A DNA stretch of 64,000 nucleotides from NCBI GenBank assembly GCA_015657535.1, contig JADHZB010000920.1, forward strand, positions 2,639 through 66,638, written 5' to 3'. Positions 1-13,492 of this stretch are shown piece after piece (position 1 is the stretch's first letter; the number at the start of each line of letters is the position of its first letter). The position numbers were made by a program, and so were the translations under genes. This DNA is from Nephromyces sp. MM_2019. Its lineage: Eukaryota; Apicomplexa; Aconoidasida; Nephromycida. The notes under the pieces are model-generated. The model was not told the DNA's origin. It did not search any database and saw only the letters and a list, made by a program, of their open reading frames with translations.

Positions 1-293
1 TGTGGCAGCTGTGGAGGTGGACGGTATTTCTTTAATGGGGACTTTCTTCGACCCCCCCTCCATAGAATTCCCATTATCGACAACTTGCTCCGGCTCACTG
101 CTAGCTTCTGTGGCAACTACGGAGGTGGACTTATCTTCAATGTGGGCGTCGTTCGACCCCCCGTCTATAGGCACGTCAACATTGACAACCGGCTCCGGCG
201 GACCGTCAGAGTCTGGGCTAACTGTGGTGCTGGACGTTATATCTGCAAAGGGGGATTCATGGATTTCACGGTTATTATTTTGCGCATCTCCGA
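1..293 (-). repeat. Degenerate ~32-codon repeat in the acidic tail of the vWA-like protein
   Basis: On the minus strand two successive blocks share the pattern (P/E)EPxVV...(M/I)(E/D)GGS...ST(S)xxAT. The first begins PPEPVVNVDVPIDGGS and the second EPEQVVDNGNSMEGGS. The plus strand shows the same duplication in its frame, but that strand is the shadow. The repeat may continue past base 1. Confidence 0.5.
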
Positions 294-2469
294 CTGCATC
301 ATATGTACATAGCGTTGTAACACCGCGAAATGAGCAACCGTGAGCGGCCTTGCAAATTTAGAAGCGATAATTATCTGGCGAAATAAATTTTGTAGGCTAG
401 TATAATTTTGAGTACTCCCCTATCCGCTTCAACTCAATCCATGGCTTCTATTTTATGCGAGTAAAGAGCTGATATTATATGCCATGTAAAATTCATCTTG
501 ATGAGGGCTGACAGAGTGCACCCTTAAATAAATCACGTGGATTACGGAGCGTTGCATGTTTTAATGCAAGAAATTAGGACCTCACAGATGTTGGAAAAGT
601 CATGAAAGATCAACGCCATAAATAAGATGATTATTTTCCTGGGACCATAAAAATACTTTTTCTAAGCCTGCAATTATTTGCTTTAATGCAGACATGTAAT
701 TGAAATTGGAAGAAACAACTATGACTGCCAGCATTAATCCTAGAAGTTTTTGGCAAGCTAATAGGCAACAAGTATAAGCACATATACTTTCCTTGTTTTT
801 ACAAGTTAAGATTGCATAAGGAGCTGGCAATGGTTATGAATCTCTCATTATTCTCAATTTCCATCCGTAGCACTCTCAAGGCCCATTTTACATGTAGCTG
901 CATAGCGTGCTGTGACAGTCCAAAGATGACGACGAAACTCAAAATAAAAACTTGAAATCAGCAAAAATTCATCTCTCATTGCAGTATCACTTTGTAGGCT
1001 ATCGGCATGACGCAATCTCATAAAACTCTACTGGCTCGTAGTTTCAAAATTCCACGGCGTGATTGTGTAACTTACCATTATTTGATATACCAGTTGAAAT
1101 GCAAAACAAATTGCTAATTGTCTTCGCGTCAAGATCTGGATTATCACTGGGGGCGAGACTATTTGGACAAGCTCGAACATCACTGCATTTCGCAACACTC
1201 GCTTTAGAAAAATAGCGAAGGGAAACAGAGGCGTCGGTGGGGATGACAGAAACTCTTCTGAATTTATTTTGGAGCCGATTGAGGATCTTGCATCTTTGGT
1301 TGTAAGTTTTCACGTCTTGTGTTTCCTCCATGAAAACAAGCAAGCCCACGTCTATGTTTTGTTTAAGAAATGCTTGTATTGCAGTATATGCTGGCATGCA
1401 CGAGTTGCTAATATTATCCATACTGCCAGTAACGCCCAATTGTTCAATATATTCCCTGAAATCGTCTGCCTTCTGATCAATAATAATAAAATCTTTTTTA
1501 ACAGGTAAATCCTGCGAAAATGATAACATTGCTACTGATATTTTTTGGTGCTTCTCTACCAAATGATCCGTCAGGTTCAACATGATGTTTTTGGCCTTCG
1601 CAAAAAACGAAGCATTACTTGCTGGAGCAGCAGCCATAACAACAACAAGTCCATATTCTGCCTTGCATTCCTCCGTATCAGTAAACCCTACGAAATTATG
1701 ACTGCTTGAGCGATTTCTTCGAACTATAGATTTTCCGCTTTGATTAATCGCGTTGCCGGGAAATTTGGTCGGCTGCAGCAGGTGTACAGCTTCTCCATGC
1801 TGCTCGCCTCGTGTGCCTTCATGTATTGCCGATGACTTTAATTGTATAGTTTGCGTTTGTAGTTCTACAAAAAAACGGCCAAAATAAGTGGCTATAATTT
1901 GTGTAAAAATTTTTTTTTTTTAATATTTCCTTCGAGCTTAGCATAACATTTCCAATTCTAAATTATGTTAATGATAAAATCCCGCTCCACTGATGTTTTA
2001 ATCTTTAGAAGGGCAATAAACTTAGAGATTTTAGAGTGCGATAATTTTTTTTAATAAAGTGCCTGGCATTAATACAAGCCAAATTCCATTGAGATTCATG
2101 CTTGTAGTCTATCTCATTGCTTTCGTGCTTGGTGTATTTAAACGAAATATTTAACATTCTTCAGTTGTTTTTTATATAATACATAGCTGGGAACTATAAG
2201 CTCAGAATTTAATTAAAAAGATAGCTGAAACAAAAGTTAATTTAACATAATTATAAATGCAATAATAGTCATACGGAATTAAATATACGAATAATTTTTC
2301 CCATATCTTTACGGCCTCGAATAATGTAAAAGTTGTGCGTCCAATGTAGTACTCCCCTTATAACCCAAACAATGACATTACCTGCTGCATACCCTATGAG
2401 AAATAGCGAATAAAAATTAGTGGTTCCAAAGCAAATTAGTAGTATAGTATTTTTCATTTTGGCTAACAA
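1..2469 (-). CDS. Putative secreted von Willebrand A-like protein (3 exons seen, 3' end outside window)
   Basis: Rebuilt from three exons: 2469-2382, 1864-1076 and 293-1. Exon 1 encodes a signal peptide of about 29 residues, starting MLAKMKNTILLICFG, and ends at G|GTAATG. Exon 2 follows a TTTTTTTGTAG acceptor in the same phase (1) and stays open for 263 codons. Residues about 100-245 look like a vWA fold: a hydrophobic first strand (YGLVVVM), a helix, then a second strand (ISVAMLSFSQ) and a later strand (DVGLLVFME). The MIDAS DxSxS is missing, because MAAAP follows the first strand, so metal-dependent ligand binding is doubtful. Exon 2 ends at G|GTAAGT. The acceptor GATGCAG|TC restores the frame into an acidic Ser/Thr/Pro/Gly-rich tail with a degenerate repeat of about 32 residues that runs off the window. 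In Apicomplexa, secreted vWA proteins include microneme adhesins; that role is inference. The exon 2-3 join is the weakest part, since a small extra exon could lie in the 782-bp intron. Confidence 0.55.
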
Positions 2470-4787
2470 AAAATAATTTGGGAAAAATTAGCTAGCATTG
2501 GACCAGCATTAAAATAGTCTTGGAGAAGTCATTAATTGCTGCCTCGACCGCCTTCAACTTCTTGGATCAGAAGTTATTAGCTCCCTTCAATATTCTGTGA
2601 TAAAGGAAAAAATCCCGGAAGAAATTTTACAATTAAATCATTCCTTATGCTGTAATTATTATGCAGTTGTTACTTGCTTTCTCAATGCTACAAATTCGTA
2701 TACAAATAGGGTCCCGGGAAAAAGTAATTCCACGGCGTGCTCAGGACGTCATGGCGAACATGTCGCTCCAAAATCTTACGGGCTACGCTTGAACAACTAT
2801 TTGTAAGAACATTGACTCCCATGGCAAAGATATCACTACAAAAAAAAATACTTTTTTTGCGCATGTACGTGAAGAATAATGAATTCAGTGATACCATGAT
2901 AGTAATACAACCAGTGGTTTTTGAATTTATTTTAAAGTTAAAGACTTAAGACTGAAATGTTACTTAACAATAGTTGCAACAATGTAATCTTAAATTACGC
3001 AATGTGGGCTTGTTTAACTCAATTCTTTTCGCGTGATTTTGGTAGCAGTATCCATGGAAATGCGTAGTAGTTTTCACCCGTTTTGTATCAAGCTTCGGTT
3101 GCGAAAAGCATTGCTTTTTTCGGCATTAAACGTGTAAAGGCATGTTTTGTATTGATCTTAACGCCTCACTGTACCATATTTATTGGAAAGACTTAAGTGT
3201 TTATCCCAGGTGAATATAAGTAAAAAGATTAGAAACTCCTTTAATGTGCATGTTTGTCCGATAATTTCTTCTTAGTTATTTTATTTCCTTGTCATCGCTT
3301 CATGGGTGCGCAATTACCAAGGAGTCCTGCATCATCAGTATACGGACCAGTTACTCGAGTGGAATAAACTGCAGGGAGCGTAGGTCAGCAAACTAGGTGT
3401 TGTCAGCAAAATATTCGGCGACACTCCGCACCTTCAGCGATCCTAAGTGAGTGGCCAGGGACTGGAAATTCGTGTTGTCGCGGGAAAACAATCGGCTTGT
3501 CCTATTGAGATTCAGTGGTGACTTCGCTAAACTTGCTTCCTATAGATGAAAGCAGTTGTAGGACGCAGGATCACCAATAGGCCATACCAGGAGTGCACCA
3601 TTTACATGTATTTATACATTTCAAGAAGGCCTTAAGAACGGAGCTTGAGTTTTACTAGCACGTTAAGCAAGAGGCTTGGGATTACTAGGCCGACGAATTG
3701 ATTATATTCAGGAGTAAAATTCCTAGTTATGCATTAACGTGGCTTAGTACGCAATTGCAAGTAATGCCATATTTTGGTATGTGAACTATAGCAATTAAGC
3801 AATTTCTTAGATTAGCACACATGGCTTCAGTACCTTCATTTTTCATGGTATCCCCCTAAAAAAAAGACTATTATCGTACTATACGTAATGCATTGGGCTT
3901 CATACGCGCTATAATTCCATTTTTCCACGTATTGTTTGAGATGGTGCAAACCATTTTCGGCCCATGTCCACCATCATAGAACTCTGCTAGTGTGCCCTGC
4001 ATTATACTACTGCAGTAACTGACGGATTATTCTGTTTTTTCATCATTTCCAAGTCGTACATAAAGCATGCAACGCTGGAGAGTTCCAAATGAGTTAAAAA
4101 TTCCACCCACTATGGGCATTTTATAGCGAAGAAAATATGAACGAAATGATAAGCTATACTCATATGTATTACCAAAACTTTTATTTCCTGCTCATTCCCT
4201 CTGGAAAAGTTAATTATTTAGATCAAAATATAGGAAAAGTGTAGTGTTCCGAAGGTGTAAATCCTTCCGAAAATTTTGTAAAAATTTTTTAGCATTCATG
4301 GTTTTCTGATATTTTCCTCCAAGCAAAAACAGCTGAGGAATCTTTACATAGCTTTAAAGAAAGTAAATCCTAGGTTCTATTTCATAGATTAGACTATCTA
4401 CATCCTTCAATAAATTGTATGACGGCTACATTTCTAACGATTATTCCTAAAGTGTTTTTTTCCGCATATTAAAGAATAAAAGCCATATAAAGGCAAAGCA
4501 GAATTTCCCCTCAATTAGAAAGCAACTGTAGAGGATTCTTAATTCTGTTCGCATCCTTGGAAAAAAAATGATTGAAAATACATACAATTTGAATTCTTTA
4601 ATGATTCGCATGGTGCATTACCGGAATGAAACAATAGCCTGCCTTTCAAATACTCTGAACTTGGGTTGGACACTCTAGAAAGGTTCTAGAGTACAAGTTC
4701 CGTAACCGTTGGTTGCTTAAACAAGTATTATTTAGGCTGAAAAAATGAAGACTACACTGATGGGGAATATTCTGACCAATGCTATAC

Positions 4788-4988
4788 ATTTGCAGCTTTA
4801 AACATATTTTCGTTCGGGGCAGTAGACACTTGCAGCAAGAGGAGTAGTGCTATATCGCTAGGCTGGCTCTTTTGCTTAACGGCTTTGGCTTTCAAATTAG
4901 CAGTACTGTTAAGGGAATTGATAAATTGTAGTTTAGTAGTTAATCTTCTGTTTTTGAACATGGCAAGCGCATCAAGTGGCATACCTAC
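4788..4988 (-). CDS. Possible internal exon, unidentified protein
   Basis: A 67-codon open stretch is bounded by an acceptor (GCATAG|GTAGGT) and a donor (AAT|GTATAG), both in phase 0. The composition looks coding: a basic, helical segment (MFKNRRLTTKLQFINSLNS) followed by a Leu-run (DIALLLLLQ). I recognise no family and found no flanking exons. The length and splice-like ends could occur by chance in AT-rich DNA. Confidence 0.25.
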
Positions 4989-6900
4989 CTATGCGACACA
5001 AAATGGGGTTACAACAGAAAAAAACTACTAAGAATACAAGCTGGGCTAAAAGCTCTGGCACCTCAACATGCATAATTACACATAGGTGTGCAAAGAGTGG
5101 CATATAAGGCTCGCTGCTTGAAAATAGTTTACAGCTAGCTTAAAGGCCCTTTGAAGGAACTTATAGGAACTCCATCAAGGTAGGGAGCCTTGTAGAGGGA
5201 GTAAACCTCGGAAGGCAACCCGCTGATGCATTTCCTGCTGTATAGCTGTTTACGACATGCCGCCTAAAAATCACAGACATGACGAACATAGGTGCCGAAG
5301 CGTACTTCTTGATGGCCCTTCCATTCGTGATATGCATACATCTTCAGTTACCTCGTAAATGGCTCTATGTATATCATTTCCATTGTATTTCCGCTCCTCG
5401 TTTTCATGCAATTGCCAGGTATTATAAAGCTGTTTTAACTTTACACCCTCGCTGGTACAGCGTCGTCGATATTAAGCACTCTTTCTCGAGCTTCACTGAG
5501 ATACGAGGGGACAGCTTTTCACTTCTAGAATGCCGTACCATGTGGTGTCGTAAACTAAGATGCGACTAGTTTACGTATTCACTGGAAATTTCATGGTCAA
5601 GTCCAGTGATTAGCCCGAGCACACTCGACGAGGTTATCTCCTTGGAGTTTGATGGACCGGGAATAAGCAACGTAGCCGATAAAACTACCGGGTATAAGGT
5701 GAGTACGTGGTACGCTAAAACCAGGTATCACTGATGACTGGCCGAAGAGGAGATTCAGTTATTCGTGCCACATTCCTTCTCGTGTGGCTTTACCAACACT
5801 ATTTTGTACTCTCTCCATGTAGTAGGTCACGTTTGCCGTTACTTTATTAATTCTGGCCTACCTTTGAGCATTCCCATCTTTCAGTTAATGATAGCGCGGA
5901 CCCTAAATATTGTTATTAATCTTACAGATACAATGATCACCCCTAGTTTTGTAGCCAAAAGCTCGTTCACTTCTATGAGTTTTGTATGTGATATACACGC
6001 AAAAGCCGGAGACTGTAGATACGTAACCTAGAGCTACTATTACAGCGAAGGTTCAGAGGGCTAATCACCCCTCATGAATACTATCAAAAAATCTGTTTAG
6101 TGATATATTCTACCTGTATCTGCGCCCCTCTTCGCATAGTATGTATTTATCGCTAATATGTTATTTAGAGGTGGTCCAGTATTGGGTACTGATCAGCATG
6201 CATAGTTAGAAAGGAATTGCCTTTTTTTACAGCGATGCTAGTACTGAGCATGATATGTAGCGCATATCCTACTGTGAAGCGCAAGAGAGCTATTTATTAG
6301 CAACTAATGCACTTCCTTGCCATATAGCTATGATAAAATTTGCCTAGCTAACAAAAATTCCGTGGGCATTTCAGCAGCGAATTTTCTCGAATTTATCTTC
6401 AAAAAGGGCAGCACTGGGAAAATATCTATCAAGTCAACGAATGAGTGAGGAAGAAACAATGCACTAGAGCTAAAGCATCTTCTACCATAATTTTTCCTTG
6501 CACTTTTAATTTACCCCTATATCTGAATCTAAACATTACTGCGCAGTTGTTGAAAGCGTGCCCAACAACATTGATGTGCTTCTATGCCAAACCTATCATA
6601 ATATCTTCCTGGAGAAGACGTATGACGCTTGTGTTTTGTAGCTGAAAATTTAAGAAATCACAAGGCTTCCACCTGGTTTCCGTATAGAAAATAAAGATGG
6701 CACCGCTCAAGGTATACTGCCGCCACTTTCTTTTAAGGCGTTAATACCTCTGCAAAACTTTAAGCCATTTTATTTTTTATTTCGTACAGGATCAGATTGA
6801 TGCACTGTACACAGAAGGAAAATACCGAAATAAATTTTTGATGGTTATATAACCCAAAAAGGTAAAAACGTCGATTGTTCATGCCCTATTTCTGGAAGTA

Positions 6901-7158
6901 TTACAACGCTCGCCTTGGAGAACCATCTGTGCTACGGGTGACATCAGAGCCTGCGGGCTGAGGCCCGACACGGTGTCCCTGGGCCGATTTGGAGGTACCA
7001 ACAGATTTTGTAATCGTGGCTTTCCATACTCGTTTAAAGGAAAGCGAACCTTGACCAACTTTCTGCTTTTGCACGTTACCACATAATTTTATACGCTTAA
7101 AAAATTTACTGGTTTTATAAGCTTTCATATTTTTTCTTCTTTTGTGGCTGTAAGCCAT
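6901..7158 (-). CDS. Possible small basic protein, unidentified
   Basis: An 85-residue frame begins MAYSHKRRKNMKAYK. Its second half is much GC-richer than the surroundings, with a Ser/Gly/Pro/Arg-rich tail ending GSPRRAL. The base composition suggests coding, but there is no motif, and the GC-rich 3' half could be an exon joined to something else. It could also be chance. Confidence 0.22.
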   Translation of the reverse strand: MAYSHKRRKNMKAYKTSKFFKRIKLCGNVQKQKVGQGSLSFKRVWKATITKSVGTSKSAQGHRVGPQPAGSDVTRSTDGSPRRAL

Positions 7159-10100
7159 TGTGATACCCTCTGCCTTAAAAACTCTACTCACTACCGTATG
7201 CCGAAGAGGGTACTAACCGCGTTATATTTTAACAAGAGCTCCTCCATCGTTCGCTTGTGTCTAGAAGTATTCATACACATGGTAATGGACCTACTTTAGA
7301 TGTAGCGGCATCATATGACCGGATACGTTTATTTAATCCCTCACGTAATGGGCTCGACAAGCTTGCCCGTAGCAGACGAACTGCATCAGGGGCCAGATTT
7401 CATGACAGGAGAGTAAGTGCTGTACTCCCGCTCAATGATAACTGGTGGTACTACCTTCAGGTGATACAAAAAATACGATACAGATTTTTGCAGGACGCGG
7501 CACAAAGTTAGGTGACTATCCATGCTATTAATAGCCAACTGTAGTTTGTTGTATTCCTTGCACTTCAGGGTTTAACAGTGCATGACAGTATTTAAAATTA
7601 GTAGAAGGCTACAGCACAGCTTTTAATCTGCATAGCCACGTGCCGCTGCTTGCTCACTATTAGAAAAGCTAAAAAATTAGTCCCCATCATTGTGTACTCG
7701 AAGACAAGTATTGTGGTGGATCATTAGGAGCTGCATGAATTTGATATCTGTTCAAATGCGGATTATTTGTCTCCTGCAGATGCATTGCCACAACAGGCTG
7801 GTTCATCAGCTAGTCTGTGAACCTATTAGCTTTTGTGTTTACATTGAGAAACTTCTTTTTGTCATTTAAAAGTCATCCTCCTCCAATCGGTTTTTGAATG
7901 GAGGAGATACCTGAATGTTGTGCGGCTATGTATTGTGCTTTTGAAGTTTGATAGTAGATTATGTTATGTTAGAGTAGGCGTAGTTATCTACATCGTAGTC
8001 GTTCAAAAGTAAGGTGATATGGAAGGGGACAAGGTTTTTCAGTAGCGGTCAGTGAGACAAGCAAAGACCTCCCCGCCCTGCATGCTTTGCATAAGGTAGA
8101 ATTGGCGAGAATATGCCCCAACAGACACTATACAGGTGCAGCTAATTTTGCTTTCTTCATAACCCTAGAAAAAAACCTTGTTACAGCATCCGATCTAAAT
8201 TCGATAAGCGGTGCAGAACATCAGTTTCAAACAAAGCTGGAATGTCTAAACGCAGAAATATTGATGTGCAATTTAAGCATAATTATATCGTTCATACATG
8301 ACTTGCACAAGCCAATATGATCATATAATGATGGAGAGGCATGGATGTACATCCTGTGATAACACAATATCGGCAAACGGCTACGTCGCATTATTGATAA
8401 TAAAGAGGTAGCATATTCTGCAACGGAACCAATCGAGCGCACAAAGCTCAAGGCAATCATACCTATTTTTTCAAAAATATAAGACAAATACGCCAAGTGT
8501 AATTTCTATCATAATAAAATAGCTATCCTAAGGAAGGCTCTTGGCATAATCACAGGTATCAATCTGTTCCCATGACATAACCAAAAGCTGACTAGAAAAT
8601 CACATAGCTTCACTAGTGTATTCAATGCCAGAAAAACAGGGAAGAGAGCATGGAGCTGCAGAAAGATTGTTTGATACAGGTTAACCTCATTTTTAAAGCA
8701 TCCTTAATTGGAGCTGCTTACATCGTATTTAATAAAATACAGGTGCTTTAACTTGCTTAGGCTTGCTTGTTGTATGGCATGCTTCCGCTGCATCAGATAA
8801 TGAAGTGTAGGCTGAAAAAAACATAAAATCCTCTAAAGGAATCAGCGTAGACACAGTTTATCACTGGGAGTGACAGACTTCTAATATTCATAAAAAATTC
8901 AAAATATTCCGCAATAATGCTAAAAAATATAAACCTATATGGTGAATATGTGAATCAGGTAGAAAATGTAGCCCTAAATAACATAAAAATATTGAAGACT
9001 GTGTGATTTTCCAGTCACTCATCATCAGCTCAAAGTAACTTGCCTTTGCTATAAATTAGATAAGAAAGCTCGTCCTTAATACTATCCGCTATCACAGTAC
9101 CTTCATACATAAGCATGCACGGCGGGCCATAAAATTGTTACAATACATAGAATTATCCAAATGTTCATTCTGGGCACCTCAACATTCCTGCGTAAATCTG
9201 AACAACAGTAGCTCCAGCTTCAATCTTCTCCAAAGTATCCTTACCGCTAAAGGCACTATCAACCTAAGCAAACATGCTTGTACATTCCGCACGAAACACG
9301 GCGAATATTATGATGAAACTTTTAGCTGAACTACGCATGTACATAGAAGCACACACTATATTGTTAATTCGCACCATTGTTTCTTAGCTACTGTGTAGAA
9401 ACAGTGATACGAAGGAGCTAAACTTGTTTGGAACCAAATAAAGAGTATAAACTGAAGGTTAAAGAATAGAAACTAAGCCAATAAAAGACATAGTTTAACC
9501 CGCAACAACATCTAACCTCTACATTTGGTATCATCCAGAAATTTCAATGGCGGGAAACTAAATGAGATCCACTACGGAAGACAATAGCATTGCCAAAAAA
9601 AATTCCATCAGTGTGGTATTTCCTAAAGAACTGAGGCTAGAATAGAAACCATGCAGCTTGTATATTCCATATGAGGCGTCTATATTGTAAAAACGACTGC
9701 AGATCTCACAGAAAAAAACAACAACACTGGGTAGACTCATGCTGCAGAACCGAGGGTCAAAGGAGTCAATTTTTCATTTCCTTCTTCCTTTCATCTGCAT
9801 GGCTATTGTCTCTATTTATATCTTTAAAAAAATAATTCCAGTAGTTAGTGCTCCTTTAGGTACTAGTGACATGAAAACATACGTTCAAGGGGAGGAAATT
9901 CCATAAACAACTCAGGTAGTCATATTGCAAGGGTGTGTGTAATAGTGAGTCTGAGGAAAAATTAATCGAAAAACTTTGAAAAAAATATGATGGAGGGCAC
10001 TTAGTACGAGTCTAGGTTGGATATAACCTCGCTCGCTACTGGCAGTCATGAAAAAAGCAGGACTACAGCAATTATCGGAGTATAACCGTTCATCATTTTA

Positions 10101-13100
10101 TAGGCTTGTGAGTTCTTTATCTATAAGTCTCTTAGCGGAACAGCAGTCAGGTCGCCTATCCCTATTGAGTGAACAGATTTTAAGTCACAAGGTCCTAAAA
10201 CCTGCAATATAGCTACAAAAAAATGTTTCCACACAGGCTTAAATTATATCGATGAATAAAAGCATGCAGGAAGTATATGCACGCATGAAAAGGTGCGAGA
10301 TTAGCCGGAATCACCACCCTAAAGAAACTTCATCTAGTTTGGTGCATCGCAACTGTCAGCATCGAAAGAAGACGCGAGGAAAATCGCTGCAGAAGTAAAA
10401 AGTAAGGTAAAGAGGCATAGAAGGTGAGTGAATTTAAATCAGAGCGACTAAATATCCTCACAAGCGAAAAATTGATTAAGATTTTAAGAGTTAAAAAACT
10501 GGAATTCCAAGGAAAAATGGAAGCAAAATTCGCAATTAAGAATTTCTCTAGTCTTGATGGAGGCAAAGCAAAAGCTTTTTTACTCCCTATTTCTGGAGAT
10601 AAATGCGAATTCATGCACGATGCAAAAGGTGCAACAATTAAAAAAACGAGAATGTACAAATTTTAAAATTTTCGGCAAGCGATAAAAGAGAGGATAGGGC
10701 GCACATGGAGACTTCCCCCAAAAAAATATTCATAGCCTATTATAATAAAGACTGTGTATGGCGTCGTATTAGTTATAATGAGCCCATCAATATTCCTTCT
10801 AAGCCCTGAAGAAATAAAATGAGTGCCGAACTTAAAGCGGGGAGGCACATAAATGATGGCCAACTAGAAGAATATCTGAAAACAAGATCCCATAAATGGA
10901 ATTAAAATAGGCCGTCGTTGAGGAAGAGCAACAGAATAACAGCAGATCTAACACATGAAACCTAAGGGATATCTTTAATATCACTCTCGTCAACGTCAGG
11001 TGATAAGCAATGAGTGGAATAAAAGGCCGTAGAATTCAGAGGAGAAACCGGAATAAACCCATTATTGCATATGCTCAGGGAAACACACTCACAGAATTAA
11101 CAATGTTTACAACATATACACAAAGTTAAATACTAAAATATGGCACTCCGTAAGAGTTGCATCTGATATCCCTATAAACGTATCTTCATAGAAACCTACA
11201 TTTATCGCAGACGAAAATAGCAAAGGCTTCAAATGCAAACAAACCGAATATGCATAAACGACCTACATAAAGGTAAAAGTTAACCGCAATCTTAATAAAA
11301 AGCAAAGGGCGCTTCTTTTTTTTCTTCTTAAAGCCTTCATCATTTCACAACCCAAGTGAGCCTCCATCTGGCTTTATCAATAACTTTGTTGTGGTTTGTG
11401 CCTGTATTTCTCTTAAATGTCTTGATCGAAATTACTTCGTTTAAAGCGTTCCTAAAATATGTAGTCAACAGAGGCATAACGGTATTTACATAGGCACAAA
11501 CCTGTATATATCAGATACATAGGCATACAAATGATTGTCCATAGTAAAAAGCGAACATAGATGAGGAAAAAGTAGCGTAAGTAAATGAAATTGCAAATCA
11601 GCACTTTGTTTGTAGTTCCCTGAGGCTTGTTGTGGCAGGACTGCTAACGTCAACAGTGACATAGTTTTGTCCGCTCATTCGCTGATTTCTTGCCCTTTTG
11701 CCTTTGGGCTGCATTGCTCATTCTTTTGTGGTGATTCCTAACTCATGCAGCTATACTCTACCCTAAAGAGTTTTTTAAATGTCGCTTAGCAACCGTGACA
11801 GCTTTTCTTATAAAATATTTTTGAAACGATGTGTGCCTTTGCAGTGACTTTCATCTATTACTCCGTTCACATTGCTGTCATGTGCGAGGGATACGAGCAT
11901 AGCAGCATTGTGTTGCATTTTTCGCCGGAAGTTTCTCGTGGTTTGCTCCCAAATGGTGAATCATAGCTGGAGTTGTCACTATGCGGTATATACAGCGTGT
12001 GTTCATATTTGTATGCATCCTTTCTAGATGGTCAATCCGTGCCGTCCATCCAAGGAAGTAACCACCTGTTAATATACTTACCACAGCGGTCACATGTTGC
12101 TTCCATCTTAGTGTTTCCTAGGAAAGCTGTGTGACGCGAATATTACAAGCTATATGTTTGATGTTCAATGGTAATCCTTATTTGAATATACCACCACTGA
12201 TACACAATCTATCTGCTTTGACGGGACTGCCATGTTGCCGTAGGGGAGATTATCGAATGCGGTTTCCAGTCGGTAGACTCACTGTGGCATGCTCTTTTAA
12301 CTTGCACAATGATTCATTGCAGCAGCTATACGACACCCATTGTTGTCTGATAAATTCATCTATTTATATAGAACAGCATTTATATTCTTGCCAGTTGCTC
12401 AGTCATTCATGAACCCACTTTTCGGGGTTTTTGTGTCGTACAGATTTCAAATTATGATCCCGTCTATAGATTCTGCCATAGCACGAGGTTTTTAAGAGTA
12501 AATTTTCATGTGTGGCTTATACGTAGATAGAGAAAGTTCTGATTCCAAAGAGAAACTTCGCAATGACACTTCTTACGCTTGTTATACAATCCTCGTAGTA
12601 CCTCAATTTTGCCATTAACCACTTAAAAATAACTGCATTCTCTCTGCCATCAGCACCAAGCTTGCAAAGTATTTGCAAATTTCTGTAGCGCGAGTAAATA
12701 CCGATTGGTTCTACCGTTTTATTGGAGTAAACCGTGATATTCACCTAAAAAGCCATGAGCAGCCTTTTGTAAAATAAATTTTACATGTATTAGCATCTCA
12801 GAACTAACACGTGGCAATTTTCAGTGATCACAGGGAAAGGAAACAATGAAAAATATTCAATTATCTCCAGCTTTAAACTGAAGAAAAGAACAAGTAGAAG
12901 CAGGAAGTGACGTAACGAATTATTTTTTGGAGCGAAATCATAGGAGCAAGAAAATTATCTTTATTTTTCTGAGGCAGCCCATATTATTCAAGGAATTCAC
13001 TGAAGGCTATCCTTCGTCCAGATTTCGCCGGTACTTCATCTTGCGCATACACACAAGCTCCATACTAATTTTTAGGTTATCCAGTAAATTGTATAACGTG

Positions 13101-13492
13101 AGAACCATAATTCACTTTCGTAGAGTTTACAAATGAGGCTAGACTAAGCTTTATTGCTTAGAATAACTGTGTCGCTGTTTCTGGCTTATTCAATAGTAAA
13201 GAATATCAGGGGAACATCAAAGTGTGACGTAAACACATGCAATGGGACGGATTTCTGCGGCGGTTTCATGACGGTTGGCACATCTTATTAGCGGCCACTA
13301 GCACTACAAGCTCATTATAATTGAATACAACTAAGGAAAACTCCTATGCAAAAAAATTGCAATCGAAAATGTGGAGTAATTCAATGTCCAATGTCCCTGT
13401 TAGTTATTTCTCTTAATACATATGTGCTTCATTGTTCACTAAAAAAATCTTAAGATTATTTTGTTATACTCTAAATTTCTTTTAGTACACTA

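Larger units (their letters stand above)
2470..13492. other. About 11 kb with no gene I can name
   Basis: AT-rich sequence with only short open frames. Two stretches look somewhat coding and are listed separately: minus 4788-4988 and minus 6901-7158. Around 10330-10666 both strands are open for 80-109 codons; the minus frame starts with a hydrophobic stretch, but I cannot choose a strand. The frames at 5279-5569 and 5765-6031 (plus) have no recognisable motif. No tRNA, transposase or long repeat was seen. Hidden short exons are likely, given how fragmented the identified genes are. Confidence 0.6.

Noticed and set aside
2..343. Plus-strand 113-codon frame with an internal repeat
   Set aside because: It is the antisense shadow of exon 3 of the vWA-like gene; the minus strand is open across the same bases and fits the splice phase.
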